Shown in pieces: positions 42,978 to 51,826 of a stretch of 64,000 nucleotides of DNA (positions within the stretch are counted from its first letter, which is position 1; every line of letters starts with the position of its first letter). The stretch comes from Vibrio maritimus. Lineage in GTDB: Bacteria; Pseudomonadota; Gammaproteobacteria; Enterobacterales; Vibrionaceae. Below the pieces are notes generated by a model that was given only the letters and a program-made list of their open reading frames with translations, searched no databases and was not told where the DNA came from. A program made the translations under genes and the position numbers. The stretch lies in the NCBI RefSeq assembly GCF_021441885.1, contig NZ_CP090439.1, positions 1,736,001-1,800,000 on the forward strand, in the 5' to 3' direction.

Positions 42978-43883
42978 ATGCGCATTGCGATTCTATCTCG
43001 CAACGAAAACTTGTACTCAACTCGCCGCCTAAAAGAAGCAGGGGAAGCGAGGGGGCATCAAGTGGATATCATCGATACCCTTCATTGCTATATGGACATC
43101 ACAAGTAGTAACTCTAAAGTCCGTTATATGGGTGAAGAGTTGCCTCAGTACGATGCGATTATTCCACGAATTGGTTCGTCTATTACTTTCTACGGTACTG
43201 CGGTTGTTCGTCAGTTTGAAATGATGGGTACCTTCTGTGTAAATGAATCAGTTGCAATCAGTCGTTCTCGTGACAAGCTACGCTCACTGCAGTTGCTTTC
43301 GCGTAAAGGAATTGGTTTGCCACGTACTGGCTTCGCAAGTAAGCCGGACGACATTCCAGACCTAATCAAGAATGTCGGTGGTGCTCCTCTTGTTATTAAG
43401 CTACTTGAAGGCACACAAGGCATTGGTGTGGTATTAGCGGAAACGCAAAAGGCAGCAGAAAGCGTTATCGAAGCCTTTATGGGGCTAAAAGCAAACATTC
43501 TGGTGCAAGAGTTTATTGAGGAAGCCAATGGCGCGGATATCCGTTGCTTTGTTGTCGGTGGCAAAGTCATTGCAGCAATGAAACGTCAAGCAGCCGAAGG
43601 TGAATTCCGTTCAAATCTACATCGTGGTGGTACCGCACAGCTCATTAAGTTGACGAAAGAAGAGCGCGCAACTGCTGTGGCGGCAGCCAAGGCGATGGGA
43701 TTAAACCTTTGCGGGGTAGACATCCTTCAATCAAAAAATGGTCCAGTGGTAATGGAAGTAAACTCATCACCGGGTCTAGAAGGTATTGAGAACGCGACAG
43801 GTAAAGATGTGGCGGGCTTGATCTACGAGTTTATCGAGAAAAATGCCAAGCCAAACAACAACAAGACGAAAGGACGTGGTTAA
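42978..43883 (+). CDS. rimK: ATP-dependent glutamate ligase RimK
   Basis: ATP-grasp enzyme that adds glutamate to the C-terminus of ribosomal protein S6 (and makes poly-glutamate in vitro). 301 residues, the family length. It has the start MRIAILSRNENLYSTRRLKEA (similar to E. coli RimK), the ATP-grasp elements PLVIKLLEGTQGIGV and ADIRCFVVGG, and the metal site V-V-M-E-V-N-S-S-P-G-L-E-G-I. A short Lys/Asn-rich tail ends it. AGAGGA precedes the ATG. It is the first gene of a three-gene + strand run with gaps of 2 and 4 bases. Confidence 0.95.
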   Translation: MRIAILSRNENLYSTRRLKEAGEARGHQVDIIDTLHCYMDITSSNSKVRYMGEELPQYDAIIPRIGSSITFYGTAVVRQFEMMGTFCVNESVAISRSRDKLRSLQLLSRKGIGLPRTGFASKPDDIPDLIKNVGGAPLVIKLLEGTQGIGVVLAETQKAAESVIEAFMGLKANILVQEFIEEANGADIRCFVVGGKVIAAMKRQAAEGEFRSNLHRGGTAQLIKLTKEERATAVAAAKAMGLNLCGVDILQSKNGPVVMEVNSSPGLEGIENATGKDVAGLIYEFIEKNAKPNNNKTKGRG

Positions 43884-43885
43884 AA

Positions 43886-44905
43886 ATGGCAAAAGAGCTT
43901 GTCATTGCGGGCGTAGAAGTACGCCCTGGTGAGCGTAAAGAAATCAACATCCCTGTAGCGAAGCTGTACACAGATTCGGAAGTATCCATTCCGATTCAAG
44001 TCATCCGAGCTAAAAAAGAAGGACCAGTGGTGTTTGTTAGCGCTGCGGTTCATGGGGATGAACTTAATGGTATCGAAATCATTAGTCGTCTTATTGCAGA
44101 GAACTTGAAACTGCAATGTGGCACCTTGATTTATGTGCCTATGGTCAATGTTTACGGTGTACTCAATCAGAGTCGCTACATGCCTGACCGTCGAGACCTA
44201 AACCGTTGTTTCCCAGGCTCCAAGAAGGGCTCGTTGGCAGGTAGGCTTGCTCACATCTTTTTGGAAAGCGTGGTTTCTCACTGTGACTATGGCATTGACT
44301 TGCACACGGGAGCGATTCATCGCTCGAATTTACCTCAAATTCGAGCCAACTTAGAAGACGAAGAGACAAAGCGTCTAGCGGAAGCGTTTGCAGTGCCTGT
44401 ATTGCTGAATGCGAACATTCGCGATGGCTCACTACGTGAAGCGGCAGTTAACAATGGCGCCAGAGTGCTTTTATATGAAGCGGGAGAGGCTTTGAGATTT
44501 GATGAGCTGTCAATTCAGATGGGTGTCAAGGGCGTACTTCGCGTACTAAAAGCCTTGGGAATGACCCGTAAACGAGTTTCTAAGGCGAAAACGGAACCAT
44601 TCATTGCTAACCGTAGTGATTGGACTCGGGCGGGTGCGAGTGGGTTCGTTAAGGAATACGTTCAGCTTGGATCTATGGTAGAAAAAGGTGAAGTGCTTGC
44701 TGATATCAACGGACCATTAGGTAACAACATCAAGCAAGTAAAATCTAACCGAGCAGGCATCATCATTGGCAAGCAAAATATTCCTCTTGTTCAAGAAGGG
44801 GAAGCCATGTATCACATTGCGTATTTTGGAGATAGCGCAGAAGAGGTATTTGAACACATCGAAATCATGCAAGACTCGATTGTTCCAGTAGAACCGAGCA
44901 TGTAA
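43886..44905 (+). CDS. Succinylglutamate desuccinylase/aspartoacylase family zinc hydrolase
   Basis: 339 residues of the M14-related AstE/AspA group. The zinc motif is H-G-D-E-L-N-G (His and Glu, about residue 53) and the third ligand His is in G-I-D-L-H-T-G. The R-D-L-N-R-C-F-P-G arginine-binding segment is intact. A C-terminal barrel-like domain follows. Members remove acyl or glutamyl groups from amino acids. It overlaps the translation signal of rimK (stop two bases before its ATG), so the two are made together; reversal or trimming of RimK products is an attractive inference. It is not the arginine-degradation AstE by context. Confidence 0.9.
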   Translation: MAKELVIAGVEVRPGERKEINIPVAKLYTDSEVSIPIQVIRAKKEGPVVFVSAAVHGDELNGIEIISRLIAENLKLQCGTLIYVPMVNVYGVLNQSRYMPDRRDLNRCFPGSKKGSLAGRLAHIFLESVVSHCDYGIDLHTGAIHRSNLPQIRANLEDEETKRLAEAFAVPVLLNANIRDGSLREAAVNNGARVLLYEAGEALRFDELSIQMGVKGVLRVLKALGMTRKRVSKAKTEPFIANRSDWTRAGASGFVKEYVQLGSMVEKGEVLADINGPLGNNIKQVKSNRAGIIIGKQNIPLVQEGEAMYHIAYFGDSAEEVFEHIEIMQDSIVPVEPSM

Positions 44906-44909
44906 CACT

Positions 44910-45347
44910 ATGCCAAATACATATAACGACAGAATGATCATTGGTAACTTGGAGGTATGTAGTCTTCCAGAGTTAGGTATTTTTGACTTGGAAGTGCGTA
45001 TCGATACAGGCGCGAAAACGTCGTCTCTGCATGTTGATAATCTCAAACGAGTCAAACGTGATGGTCGCCTCTATGTTCAGTATGATCTGCACCCTGATAT
45101 CTACCATCTCGATGAAATCGTTCATTGTGAGTCTTTGATTCATGATTCGCGAAGAATTAAGTCATCGAACGGCGATTCTGAGCAGCGTTGTGTCATTCAA
45201 ACGCTGTTTAGACTGGGTGATAGGGAATGGCCAATCGAGATAACCTTGAGTAATCGCCAAGATATGTCTTATATGATGCTACTAGGGCGCGAGGCCATGG
45301 TCGACAAAGTGTATGTAGACCCAAGCCGTGCGTTTCTAATCGATTAA
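44910..45347 (+). CDS. rimB: RimB-like retropepsin protease (ATP-dependent zinc protease family)
   Basis: 145 residues. It has the aspartic protease-like motif V-R-I-D-T-G-A-K-T-S-S-L-H (Asp-Thr-Gly) and the late LLGREAMVDKVYVD, both typical of the PF05618 retropepsin-like family. In Pseudomonas the related RimB is encoded with RimK and modulates S6 modification, so the symbol rests on that synteny. It lies four bases past the M14-type gene. The ribosome site is weak and coupling to the upstream gene is likely. The label 'zinc protease' is historical. Confidence 0.82.
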   Translation: MPNTYNDRMIIGNLEVCSLPELGIFDLEVRIDTGAKTSSLHVDNLKRVKRDGRLYVQYDLHPDIYHLDEIVHCESLIHDSRRIKSSNGDSEQRCVIQTLFRLGDREWPIEITLSNRQDMSYMMLLGREAMVDKVYVDPSRAFLID

Positions 45348-45374
45348 TCGACTATTAATCAAAAGTAACTGTTT

Positions 45375-45397
45375 AGCCGCCTTTGTGCGGCTTTCTT
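45375..45397 (+). terminator. Terminator of the rimK operon
   Basis: AGCCGC, loop CTTTGT, GCGGCT then TTCTTG. Confidence 0.7.
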
Positions 45398-45441
45398 GTT
45401 AGCCGACAATGGATACTTTAGCGGCCAGTAAGCGGGCAAAA

Positions 45442-45468
45442 AAAAGTAGAGCACTGGGCTCTACTTTT
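45442..45468 (-). terminator. maoP terminator
   Basis: AAAAGTAGAGC / GCTCTACTTTT around a 5-base loop; on the - strand it is followed by a T-run, 26 bases after the maoP stop. Confidence 0.85.
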
Positions 45469-45494
45469 GTGTTTAGGAGGAAAGATCACAACAT

Positions 45495-45863
45495 TTATGC
45501 TGGCTCTAAAACGTCATCATTCTCCATTTCGTAGTCGTAGTCTTTCGGAGTTTCATGAAACTTCGACTTACTGTTCAACGTATGGAATGCTCTTCTTCCG
45601 CGTGCTAAGCGTACGTATTTAAGCCAGGTATGTTCCAGTTTGGACTTCGCCTTACTCGGGTTCACGATCACTTTTGTGAAGTGTTTTTCTTCAGCGTTTT
45701 CTGGAGTAATGTCACCACGTTCAAGTGCTAACATTGTTTCTCCATAAGTCACTAAGATGTCTTCTTCAATAAGTGTAAAGTCACCCGATTTCGCGAATCC
45801 GCGTGGGAACTTTACTGCATCAAAAAAACGTTTCTTGCCGTGGCGAAATAGAGTTTCAGTCAT
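45495..45863 (-). CDS. maoP: Macrodomain Ori organisation protein MaoP (DUF413)
   Basis: 122 residues of the DUF413 family. Alignment from memory to E. coli MaoP/YifE matches at RRFFD/RYFD, the F-P-R-G-F-x-x-x-G-D-F-T block (residues 19-30), and the W-x-K-Y and R-x-F-H-T-L motifs. MaoP acts with a site, maoS, near its own gene to constrain DNA mobility in the Ori macrodomain; it co-occurs with MukBEF and SeqA/Dam. The divergent neighbour is an HdfR-like regulator, the same pairing as in E. coli. A good ribosome site (GAGGTC) precedes the ATG. Confidence 0.9.
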   Translation of the reverse strand: MTETLFRHGKKRFFDAVKFPRGFAKSGDFTLIEEDILVTYGETMLALERGDITPENAEEKHFTKVIVNPSKAKSKLEHTWLKYVRLARGRRAFHTLNSKSKFHETPKDYDYEMENDDVLEPA

Positions 45864-46119
45864 AGAGACCTCAAAGCAAATAGGTAGTAAAGCAAGGGTA
45901 TTCAGGGAGCTAGAATGCCATCCGAAGACGTCGTTAAAGCCTTAGAATCCCGTGTTGGTTCGATGCTGAAAATAGTTGGAAATGACAAAGAAAGATAACG
46001 AATTGTTTTTGTCGAACTCACAAATTTTATTTATGCTTAAAGTAAGCTTAACTGTGTAAGAATACGTGGCTAACCAAAACGTTAGCTCTAAAACTTAGAA
46101 TAATCATAAGAGTCATGAT
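45864..46119. promoter_or_regulatory. Divergent maoP-hdfR control region
   Basis: 256 bases between two start codons. Both promoters and any maoS-equivalent site should lie here. An AT-rich stretch (about 46018-46045) is a likely promoter core. I cannot identify the maoS sequence itself by eye. Confidence 0.5.
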
Positions 46120-47007
46120 ATGGACGTAAAAGTATTCCAAACCTTCCTTGAAGTCGCTAAGGAAAAACACTTCGGTCGCGCATCCGAAAACCTCTACATT
46201 ACGCAAGCGGCGGTGAGCGCTCGGATCAAACAACTTGAAGAATACTTTGATACTCGTTTGTTTACTCGCCACCGCAACAACATACAACTGACTTCGGCAG
46301 GACAGAGGTTAATCGGTTATGCCGAGGTTATGGTATCGACACTTAAACAAGCGACGTTCGACTTATCCCTTGAAAGTAATAAGGCGCTACAGCTGACACT
46401 GGGCGGCACTCCGAACATTTGGGACGCTTACCTTCAAAATGGTTTAAGTGTTGTCACCGACTCTCTCTCGGGTTATGGCTTTGTCGCTGAGTCATTAAGT
46501 CGTGAGCAGCTTAACCGAAAGCTATTGGAGCGAACCTTGGATGTCGCGTTTTCTTTCGATCCATTCAAAGTGGAAGAGTTTAAGAGTCATCAGATATCCG
46601 AACTTTCATTGGTTTTGGTATCGACAGAGCCGAGTAATATCGAAACCGCATTCACGACTAAATACGTTTATGTAGACTGGGGGACACAGTTTGGCTTTGA
46701 ACATGCCGATCGTCATCCAAGTATTCCAGCGCCTTACTTGCGTACCTCGACCGGGCGTATCGCTCTAGACTTTGTTTTAGAGAAGGGGGGTTGTGCTTAT
46801 CTACCCGCGTCATTGGTAGAGCCGTTTATTGAGTCTGGACAGCTCCACAGAGTGGACGGTGCGGAAGAGTGGTCTCGTCCCCTTTATATTAGCTATCGCA
46901 AGAACAGCACGTCGCTAGAGGCGATTTTGCAGGTTGAATCTCTGATTAATACCGTTGAACCAACCACATCATTCGTGGTTCAACAAGCGGGTGAGAGCGG
47001 CGAGTAA
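46120..47007 (+). CDS. hdfR: LysR-family regulator HdfR
   Basis: 295 residues. The N-terminus (L/F-x-T-F-L-E-V-A/S-K-x-x-H-F-G-R-A-S/A-E-N/S-L-Y-I/L-T-Q-A/S-A-V-S) and the wing segment L-F-T-R-H-R-N-N-I-Q/R-L-T are nearly those of E. coli HdfR, which represses flhDC; the effector domain is more diverged. Divergent from maoP, as in E. coli. Whether it controls motility in this organism is not visible. Confidence 0.88.
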   Translation: MDVKVFQTFLEVAKEKHFGRASENLYITQAAVSARIKQLEEYFDTRLFTRHRNNIQLTSAGQRLIGYAEVMVSTLKQATFDLSLESNKALQLTLGGTPNIWDAYLQNGLSVVTDSLSGYGFVAESLSREQLNRKLLERTLDVAFSFDPFKVEEFKSHQISELSLVLVSTEPSNIETAFTTKYVYVDWGTQFGFEHADRHPSIPAPYLRTSTGRIALDFVLEKGGCAYLPASLVEPFIESGQLHRVDGAEEWSRPLYISYRKNSTSLEAILQVESLINTVEPTTSFVVQQAGESGE

Positions 47008-47030
47008 GAGGTCGACCGCTACGACCACAA

Positions 47031-47056
47031 AAAATCCCTGCATTTGCAGGGATTTT
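47031..47056. terminator. Bidirectional terminator between hdfR and mgsA
   Basis: AAAATCCCTGC / GCAGGGATTTT with a four-base loop; T residues on both strands serve the two convergent genes. Confidence 0.85.
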
Positions 47057-47085
47057 ATCTGTCTAGAAGTAGGGGGTGACTACTG

Positions 47086-47541
47086 TTAGATTCGCTCAGC
47101 CAAGTAAGCGTCGTAATCTGGTATTTCAATCTCCACTTCTTGTTCAAGTAGATTTGATTCAAATAGGAAGTTAGCCGTAGCACGGTTTGTTGCAACAGGG
47201 ATATTCCAGACACTTGCGATTCTAAGCAATGCCTTCACATCTGGGTCGTGTGGAACCGCATTGAGTGGATCCCAGAAGAAAATAAGCATGTCTAGCTTAC
47301 CTTCGGAAATCAACGCACCAATCTGTTGGTCACCACCCATTGGACCACTGATCATGCTTTTAATCGCAAGCCCGGTCTCTTTGCTCAGCATATTCCCTGT
47401 CGTACCTGTTGCATACAAAAAGTGACCCTGTAGCTTTTCTTTGTTCTCTTGTACCCAACGGAGAAGCTCTGGTTTGTAGTGGTCGTGTGCCACCAGAGCA
47501 ATGTGTTTGTGCGCTGGCATAGTGCGAATGGTTTTTTGCAT
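47086..47541 (-). CDS. mgsA: Methylglyoxal synthase MgsA
   Basis: Converts dihydroxyacetone phosphate to methylglyoxal and phosphate, a bypass of lower glycolysis. 151 residues, the usual length. Key segments: KHIALVAHDHYK, LYATGTTGNML for phosphate binding, S-G-P-M-G-G-D-Q-Q-I-G-A with the catalytic Asp, and V-P-H-D-P-D-V-K-A-L-L-R. AGGAAA precedes the ATG. It is convergent with hdfR and on the same strand as torT, but over 150 bases from it. Confidence 0.96.
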   Translation of the reverse strand: MQKTIRTMPAHKHIALVAHDHYKPELLRWVQENKEKLQGHFLYATGTTGNMLSKETGLAIKSMISGPMGGDQQIGALISEGKLDMLIFFWDPLNAVPHDPDVKALLRIASVWNIPVATNRATANFLFESNLLEQEVEIEIPDYDAYLAERI

Positions 47542-47699
47542 GTATTTTTTCCTAAATTTTAACCTGTAGATTCCAATAATTACTGATATTGGTGAATAGT
47601 CATTGAAATCTCATCTTATCTAAGATTATTTATGGTAAGCCCTTGATACTAAATGTTAGTCATTCACTACGCAATTACCATAATTGATATCTGTGACAG

Positions 47700-48728
47700 T
47701 TAATCTGCTTCGACGCTAAATATCGGCCTGTATGCGCTAGGGGATAGCGATTCAGCTACTATGCTCTTATCCAATGCTTTTGGTGACAGGACTTCAATCT
47801 TTGGCGCTAAGTCTGGTTGATAGGCTTGTCCTCTTAGGTAGCTTACCGCTTGTTGCACTGAAAGCCTCCCTTGCTCTACCATTTTATCAGTGGGAGCGAG
47901 TTCAACTTTACCGCGCAAAAGTCCTCGGTACACGCCATGACTGAGGTAGATAGACAGTAGCTCGATATCTTCGTGAGCTTCGTTGTTTCTGAGTTCGCTG
48001 ATGGCGGCTTCAATTGCTACTGCGCTGCCAACAATGTAGTCAAGAGAAGTATAGTTCTCAATAACTTCTTGAATTAGGTTACGCTGTAACTCTTTGTCGT
48101 TATCTGCCCAAAGGGTGTCCATGACGTTAACATCGCTACCTTTTATGGCTTGTAAAAAACCAAGTATTACGGGCTTGGTGCCGCCACTTGATTGTGGGCC
48201 TGGTAAAAATGCGATATCGACTGTGCCGCTTCCTTTAGGGTGTTTCTTCGCAAGGAAATCGCCAACTTTATAACCCATCCAGTACCAATCAACACCCACA
48301 ACGCCTTTTATGTGTGACTCTTGAGATTTGTCTGCGACCAAATGATTCACCGTCGCGAAAACTGGCGTATCTTTAGTATATTGGCTTAGATCATTACTAA
48401 AGGCAGTGGGCGATACCGTACCTAGGATAATGGCGTCAGCTCCCCAATCGCGACAAGCAATAAGTTGTGAGCGTTGTTTATCGACATTCGGGTAGCCACC
48501 TGATTCAAACACTTTCAGGTTAATGTTCTGTTTTTCCGCTTCCATGACCATTCCATAGTTAACGGACAACCAATAGGAATCTTTCAGGTGTGGATAGATA
48601 GCACAGACTTTTTCAGCTGCTTCACCCTGTTTAGATTGTGCTGCATTCACTTCGGCGGACAAAAACGGCACGCTCGTGGTGGCAATTAAGGCACAAATGG
48701 TGGAAAAAACGTGATTATTCTTTGGCAT
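47700..48728 (-). CDS. torT: Periplasmic TMAO-responsive binding protein TorT
   Basis: About 342 residues from ATG 48728, with a signal peptide of about 28 residues (PKNNHVFSTICALIA...VNAA). The mature part is a ribose-binding-type periplasmic fold: LKDSYWLSVNYGMVMEAEK at the first strand/helix, ADAIILGTVSPTAF, VVGVDWYWMGYKVGDFL, LPGPQSSGGTKPV. These match TorT, which binds trimethylamine N-oxide and presents it to TorS. No clear ribosome site precedes this ATG; an ATG 12 codons upstream (48764) is the alternative. It is divergent from torS. Confidence 0.86.
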   Translation of the reverse strand: MPKNNHVFSTICALIATTSVPFLSAEVNAAQSKQGEAAEKVCAIYPHLKDSYWLSVNYGMVMEAEKQNINLKVFESGGYPNVDKQRSQLIACRDWGADAIILGTVSPTAFSNDLSQYTKDTPVFATVNHLVADKSQESHIKGVVGVDWYWMGYKVGDFLAKKHPKGSGTVDIAFLPGPQSSGGTKPVILGFLQAIKGSDVNVMDTLWADNDKELQRNLIQEVIENYTSLDYIVGSAVAIEAAISELRNNEAHEDIELLSIYLSHGVYRGLLRGKVELAPTDKMVEQGRLSVQQAVSYLRGQAYQPDLAPKIEVLSPKALDKSIVAESLSPSAYRPIFSVEAD

Positions 48729-48888
48729 ATCGTAAACGTGTAGTGGTATCTCGGTCGCCAACATTGCAAAATATAGCGTAATACAGTCCATTCCGTATCG
48801 GCAAGCACTATATGTGATTGGTTGGCTCAGCCTAACCACTGTCAGTTAAGCTTTGGACGTAAAAAGTGGAAATTCTATAGGGGTGGTT

Positions 48889-51810
48889 ATGTTGCTCTCC
48901 AAAGCCAGCATTGGTCGAAAGCTGTTGTTTTCATTTTTGGTCATGGCGATGCTTGTATTGCTTTCTACAGCGATAGGCGTATCTGGGTTTTCGTTCGTCG
49001 CAAAAACAGAGCGAAATGTTGTCGATACAGCAATACCCTCTATGATAGAAGCTCGTGAAGTGTCTGAATTGAGCTCGCGGATTATTGCGTCCGTCCAAGT
49101 ACTTTCTAATGCGAAAACTAAGTCTCAGCATCAAGAAGCGGGACGTGTTCTATTTAGTCGTCTTGAATCCCTACTAATGCACATCAAAGCACTTGGCTCC
49201 GATTCCTTTGACTCCAAATTACTTGATGAACTGGAGCAAACCGTTCAATCTATTATCGATAGTCTTGCTGAGCTTGGAAGTTCAGTAGAGCAAACTATCA
49301 CCCTTGACCAGTCGATCAACGAGCAAACGGCTGAACTTCGTGTTCAAGCCGATGAACTGGAACAACTGACTCGTACTCAAGTACTTAATACCAGCACTAT
49401 CGCTGTGGCAAACGTCACTCATATCTATGGTTTATTAGAGCAAGAACAGAAATCGGCGGCCTTGGACGCATTAGATAGCTTAGTGGAAGTCGATCTTGAT
49501 CTGTCTGAGCGGTTACATGAGCTCCACTTACTCGCATTTAAAACTCTGAATCAAATTGAAGAAGCTCGCACGGTATCAGACCTTGGACGTATTGAAGAGC
49601 TCCAGCGTCAGTATAAGTCCAATATTAACATCATGCAGAGACGCGTACCTGGCGTAGAGGATCCCACACGGTCGGCACAAATGGCGGAACTGCTAAAGGA
49701 TCTTGCCGATGGGAAATCCATTTTCAGCTCACTTAAGCAAAAGCATTACGAAAAACAGCGCTCGCAAACGTTAATGCAAGAAACACTGGAGCTATTCACC
49801 ACGTTAAATGCGACAGTGTCCAAACTTGTAGACCAATCAAACCTAGCGACTACTAGAGCGGTCGACGACTTATCTAAAACCTTAAGTTATGCACAATGGA
49901 CACTTGGTGTGTTATCCATCATCGGCTTCATGGTTGTTGTACTGATTGTTTGGCGCGTTGTGTACGTTTCGGTAGTCAAGCGTTTGGCAGAGTATTCCAA
50001 CGCCTTGCTTTCAATTGCCAAGGGTCAACTTAATGTTGATGTAAGCGTTAAGGGTAACGACGAGCTTGCTCACATGGGGCAAGCCATTATCACGGCCAGA
50101 AATACCGCTCAGGCGCTAAAAGTCGTCGCGGAAGCAGAAGCCAAAGCGAAGAAAGAGTTAGAGTCACACAAAAACCAACTCGAACAGATTGTTACTGAGC
50201 GCACGTTACAGCTTCAAACCAGCAACGAAAAGCTCAATCAAGAGGTACTCAACCACGCCAAAGCGCGTAATGCAGCAGAGCAGGCGAACCGTGCAAAATC
50301 CGCCTTCCTAGCAACCATGAGTCATGAGATTCGTACGCCAATGAATGGTGTCCTCGGCACAGCGGCGCTGATGGAAGATACGGTTTTGAATCAGCAACAG
50401 AGAAGTTACCTTGAAACCATCAACCGTAGCGGACAAAACCTGCTTGCCATTCTTAATGATGTGCTTGATTACTCAAAGATAGAAGCAGGCCATTTAGAGA
50501 TCCGTAACAAGCCGTTTGACCTGTACCGTATGGTACAAGACTGTTATCAATTGATGCTAGGTAAAGCCTTGGAAAAGAATCTGGACTTTCGCTTCCATAT
50601 AGAAAGTGATGTCTCAGATGTGTATTGCGGTGACGTGACAAGACTGAGTCAGGTGCTCAATAACCTTGTCGGAAATGCCATTAAGTTCACCCAAGAAGGG
50701 CAAGTCGATATCTATGTATCTCTGGACCCGGACGATGAAAGCTGCGTCATGATAGAAGTGTCGGATACTGGCATTGGTATAAGTCCCGAAGATCAACTGT
50801 CGCTGTTCGAAGCCTTTACCCAAGCAGATTCTGGGCATTCAGCCATTGGAGGCACTGGCTTGGGGCTTGCGATTAGCCAGAAATTGGTTCGCGCGATGAA
50901 CGGTGGTATTTATGTTGATTCATACCTTGGTGAAGGCAGCCGTTTCTGGTTTGTTATTCCGCTCGAACAGTGCACTCTAGAAGGTCAAGAAATCACAACA
51001 CCGATTGGTGGAACCGAAACGGTAAATGGTCGTGTTCTTCTGGTAGAGGATAACACAGTAAATCTTATGGTGGCTGAAGGGTTCTTGGTGAATATGGGAC
51101 ACCATGTGATAGCTGCTGAAACGGGTGAAGATGCCAAGGTGATGTTTGAACAACATGAGTTCGACATCGCGTTAGTCGACATTAATTTACCAGACTGTAG
51201 TGGTGTGGACCTTCTACAAGAGTTCCAACAAATTGAACGCAAGCGCGGCCAAGAAGGTAAAACACCGATGATTGCTGTCTCCGCGCATGTGTTCACCGAG
51301 GAAGTAGAGTCCTACTTGGAAGCAGGCTTTAACGGATATCTGCCAAAGCCTGTTGATAGAGAAGATCTTCGTGACATCATTCAGCAACACTTAGCTAGCA
51401 AAGTCGAGGTATTCAAACCTGTGAACAGTCCAAGTGAAACCGTCACGTTCAATACATTGGATGAGATCGCGATAATTGATGAGAGTGTGGTAAGGGGAGA
51501 CGTTAGCGTCTTGGGTGTTGAGCGGGTAAGGAAGATCGTTAATGCATTTGTTGAGTCGAGCGAAACGACAATAAAAGACTTAGAGATAGCGGCTCAGACA
51601 GACGATGAGGCGATGGTGAAATCATTAGCTCACAAGCTTAAAGGTAGTGCTGCCGCATTGGGCTTATCTCAGTTGTTTGAAGTCTGTTTAGCGATTGAAA
51701 CTGCCGACGACCATATTGGACGCTTTTTAGAGCTTTTGGAGTTGTTAATAAATGCTCAGGCGCACGCTAGCAAGCAGTTAACGAGTCTACTGGATGAATA
51801 TACAGTTTAA
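48889..51810 (+). CDS. torS: Hybrid sensor histidine kinase TorS
   Basis: About 973 residues from ATG 48889 (AGGGG upstream); the frame is open to 48853. Order: one membrane helix (about 8-35 from this start), a periplasmic helical sensor of about 300 residues, a second helix (about 332-357), HAMP, HisKA with H-E-I-R-T-P-M-N-G, HATPase with N-N-L-V-G-N-A-I-K-F and DTGIGI, receiver with the A-L-V-D-I-N-L-P phospho-Asp, and a C-terminal HPt with L-A-H-K-L-K-G-S-A-A. This is the full TorS phosphorelay. With TorT it would sense TMAO. Neither the response regulator torR nor the reductase genes are next to it, so the regulator is elsewhere. Confidence 0.9.
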   Translation: MLLSKASIGRKLLFSFLVMAMLVLLSTAIGVSGFSFVAKTERNVVDTAIPSMIEAREVSELSSRIIASVQVLSNAKTKSQHQEAGRVLFSRLESLLMHIKALGSDSFDSKLLDELEQTVQSIIDSLAELGSSVEQTITLDQSINEQTAELRVQADELEQLTRTQVLNTSTIAVANVTHIYGLLEQEQKSAALDALDSLVEVDLDLSERLHELHLLAFKTLNQIEEARTVSDLGRIEELQRQYKSNINIMQRRVPGVEDPTRSAQMAELLKDLADGKSIFSSLKQKHYEKQRSQTLMQETLELFTTLNATVSKLVDQSNLATTRAVDDLSKTLSYAQWTLGVLSIIGFMVVVLIVWRVVYVSVVKRLAEYSNALLSIAKGQLNVDVSVKGNDELAHMGQAIITARNTAQALKVVAEAEAKAKKELESHKNQLEQIVTERTLQLQTSNEKLNQEVLNHAKARNAAEQANRAKSAFLATMSHEIRTPMNGVLGTAALMEDTVLNQQQRSYLETINRSGQNLLAILNDVLDYSKIEAGHLEIRNKPFDLYRMVQDCYQLMLGKALEKNLDFRFHIESDVSDVYCGDVTRLSQVLNNLVGNAIKFTQEGQVDIYVSLDPDDESCVMIEVSDTGIGISPEDQLSLFEAFTQADSGHSAIGGTGLGLAISQKLVRAMNGGIYVDSYLGEGSRFWFVIPLEQCTLEGQEITTPIGGTETVNGRVLLVEDNTVNLMVAEGFLVNMGHHVIAAETGEDAKVMFEQHEFDIALVDINLPDCSGVDLLQEFQQIERKRGQEGKTPMIAVSAHVFTEEVESYLEAGFNGYLPKPVDREDLRDIIQQHLASKVEVFKPVNSPSETVTFNTLDEIAIIDESVVRGDVSVLGVERVRKIVNAFVESSETTIKDLEIAAQTDDEAMVKSLAHKLKGSAAALGLSQLFEVCLAIETADDHIGRFLELLELLINAQAHASKQLTSLLDEYTV

Positions 51811-51826
51811 GTCTAAAGTGCATTGA

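Noticed and set aside
43886..44905. Annotation of the M14-type gene as AstE of arginine degradation
   Set aside because: No astCADB genes are adjacent; it sits in a rimK operon, so the pathway label would be misleading.
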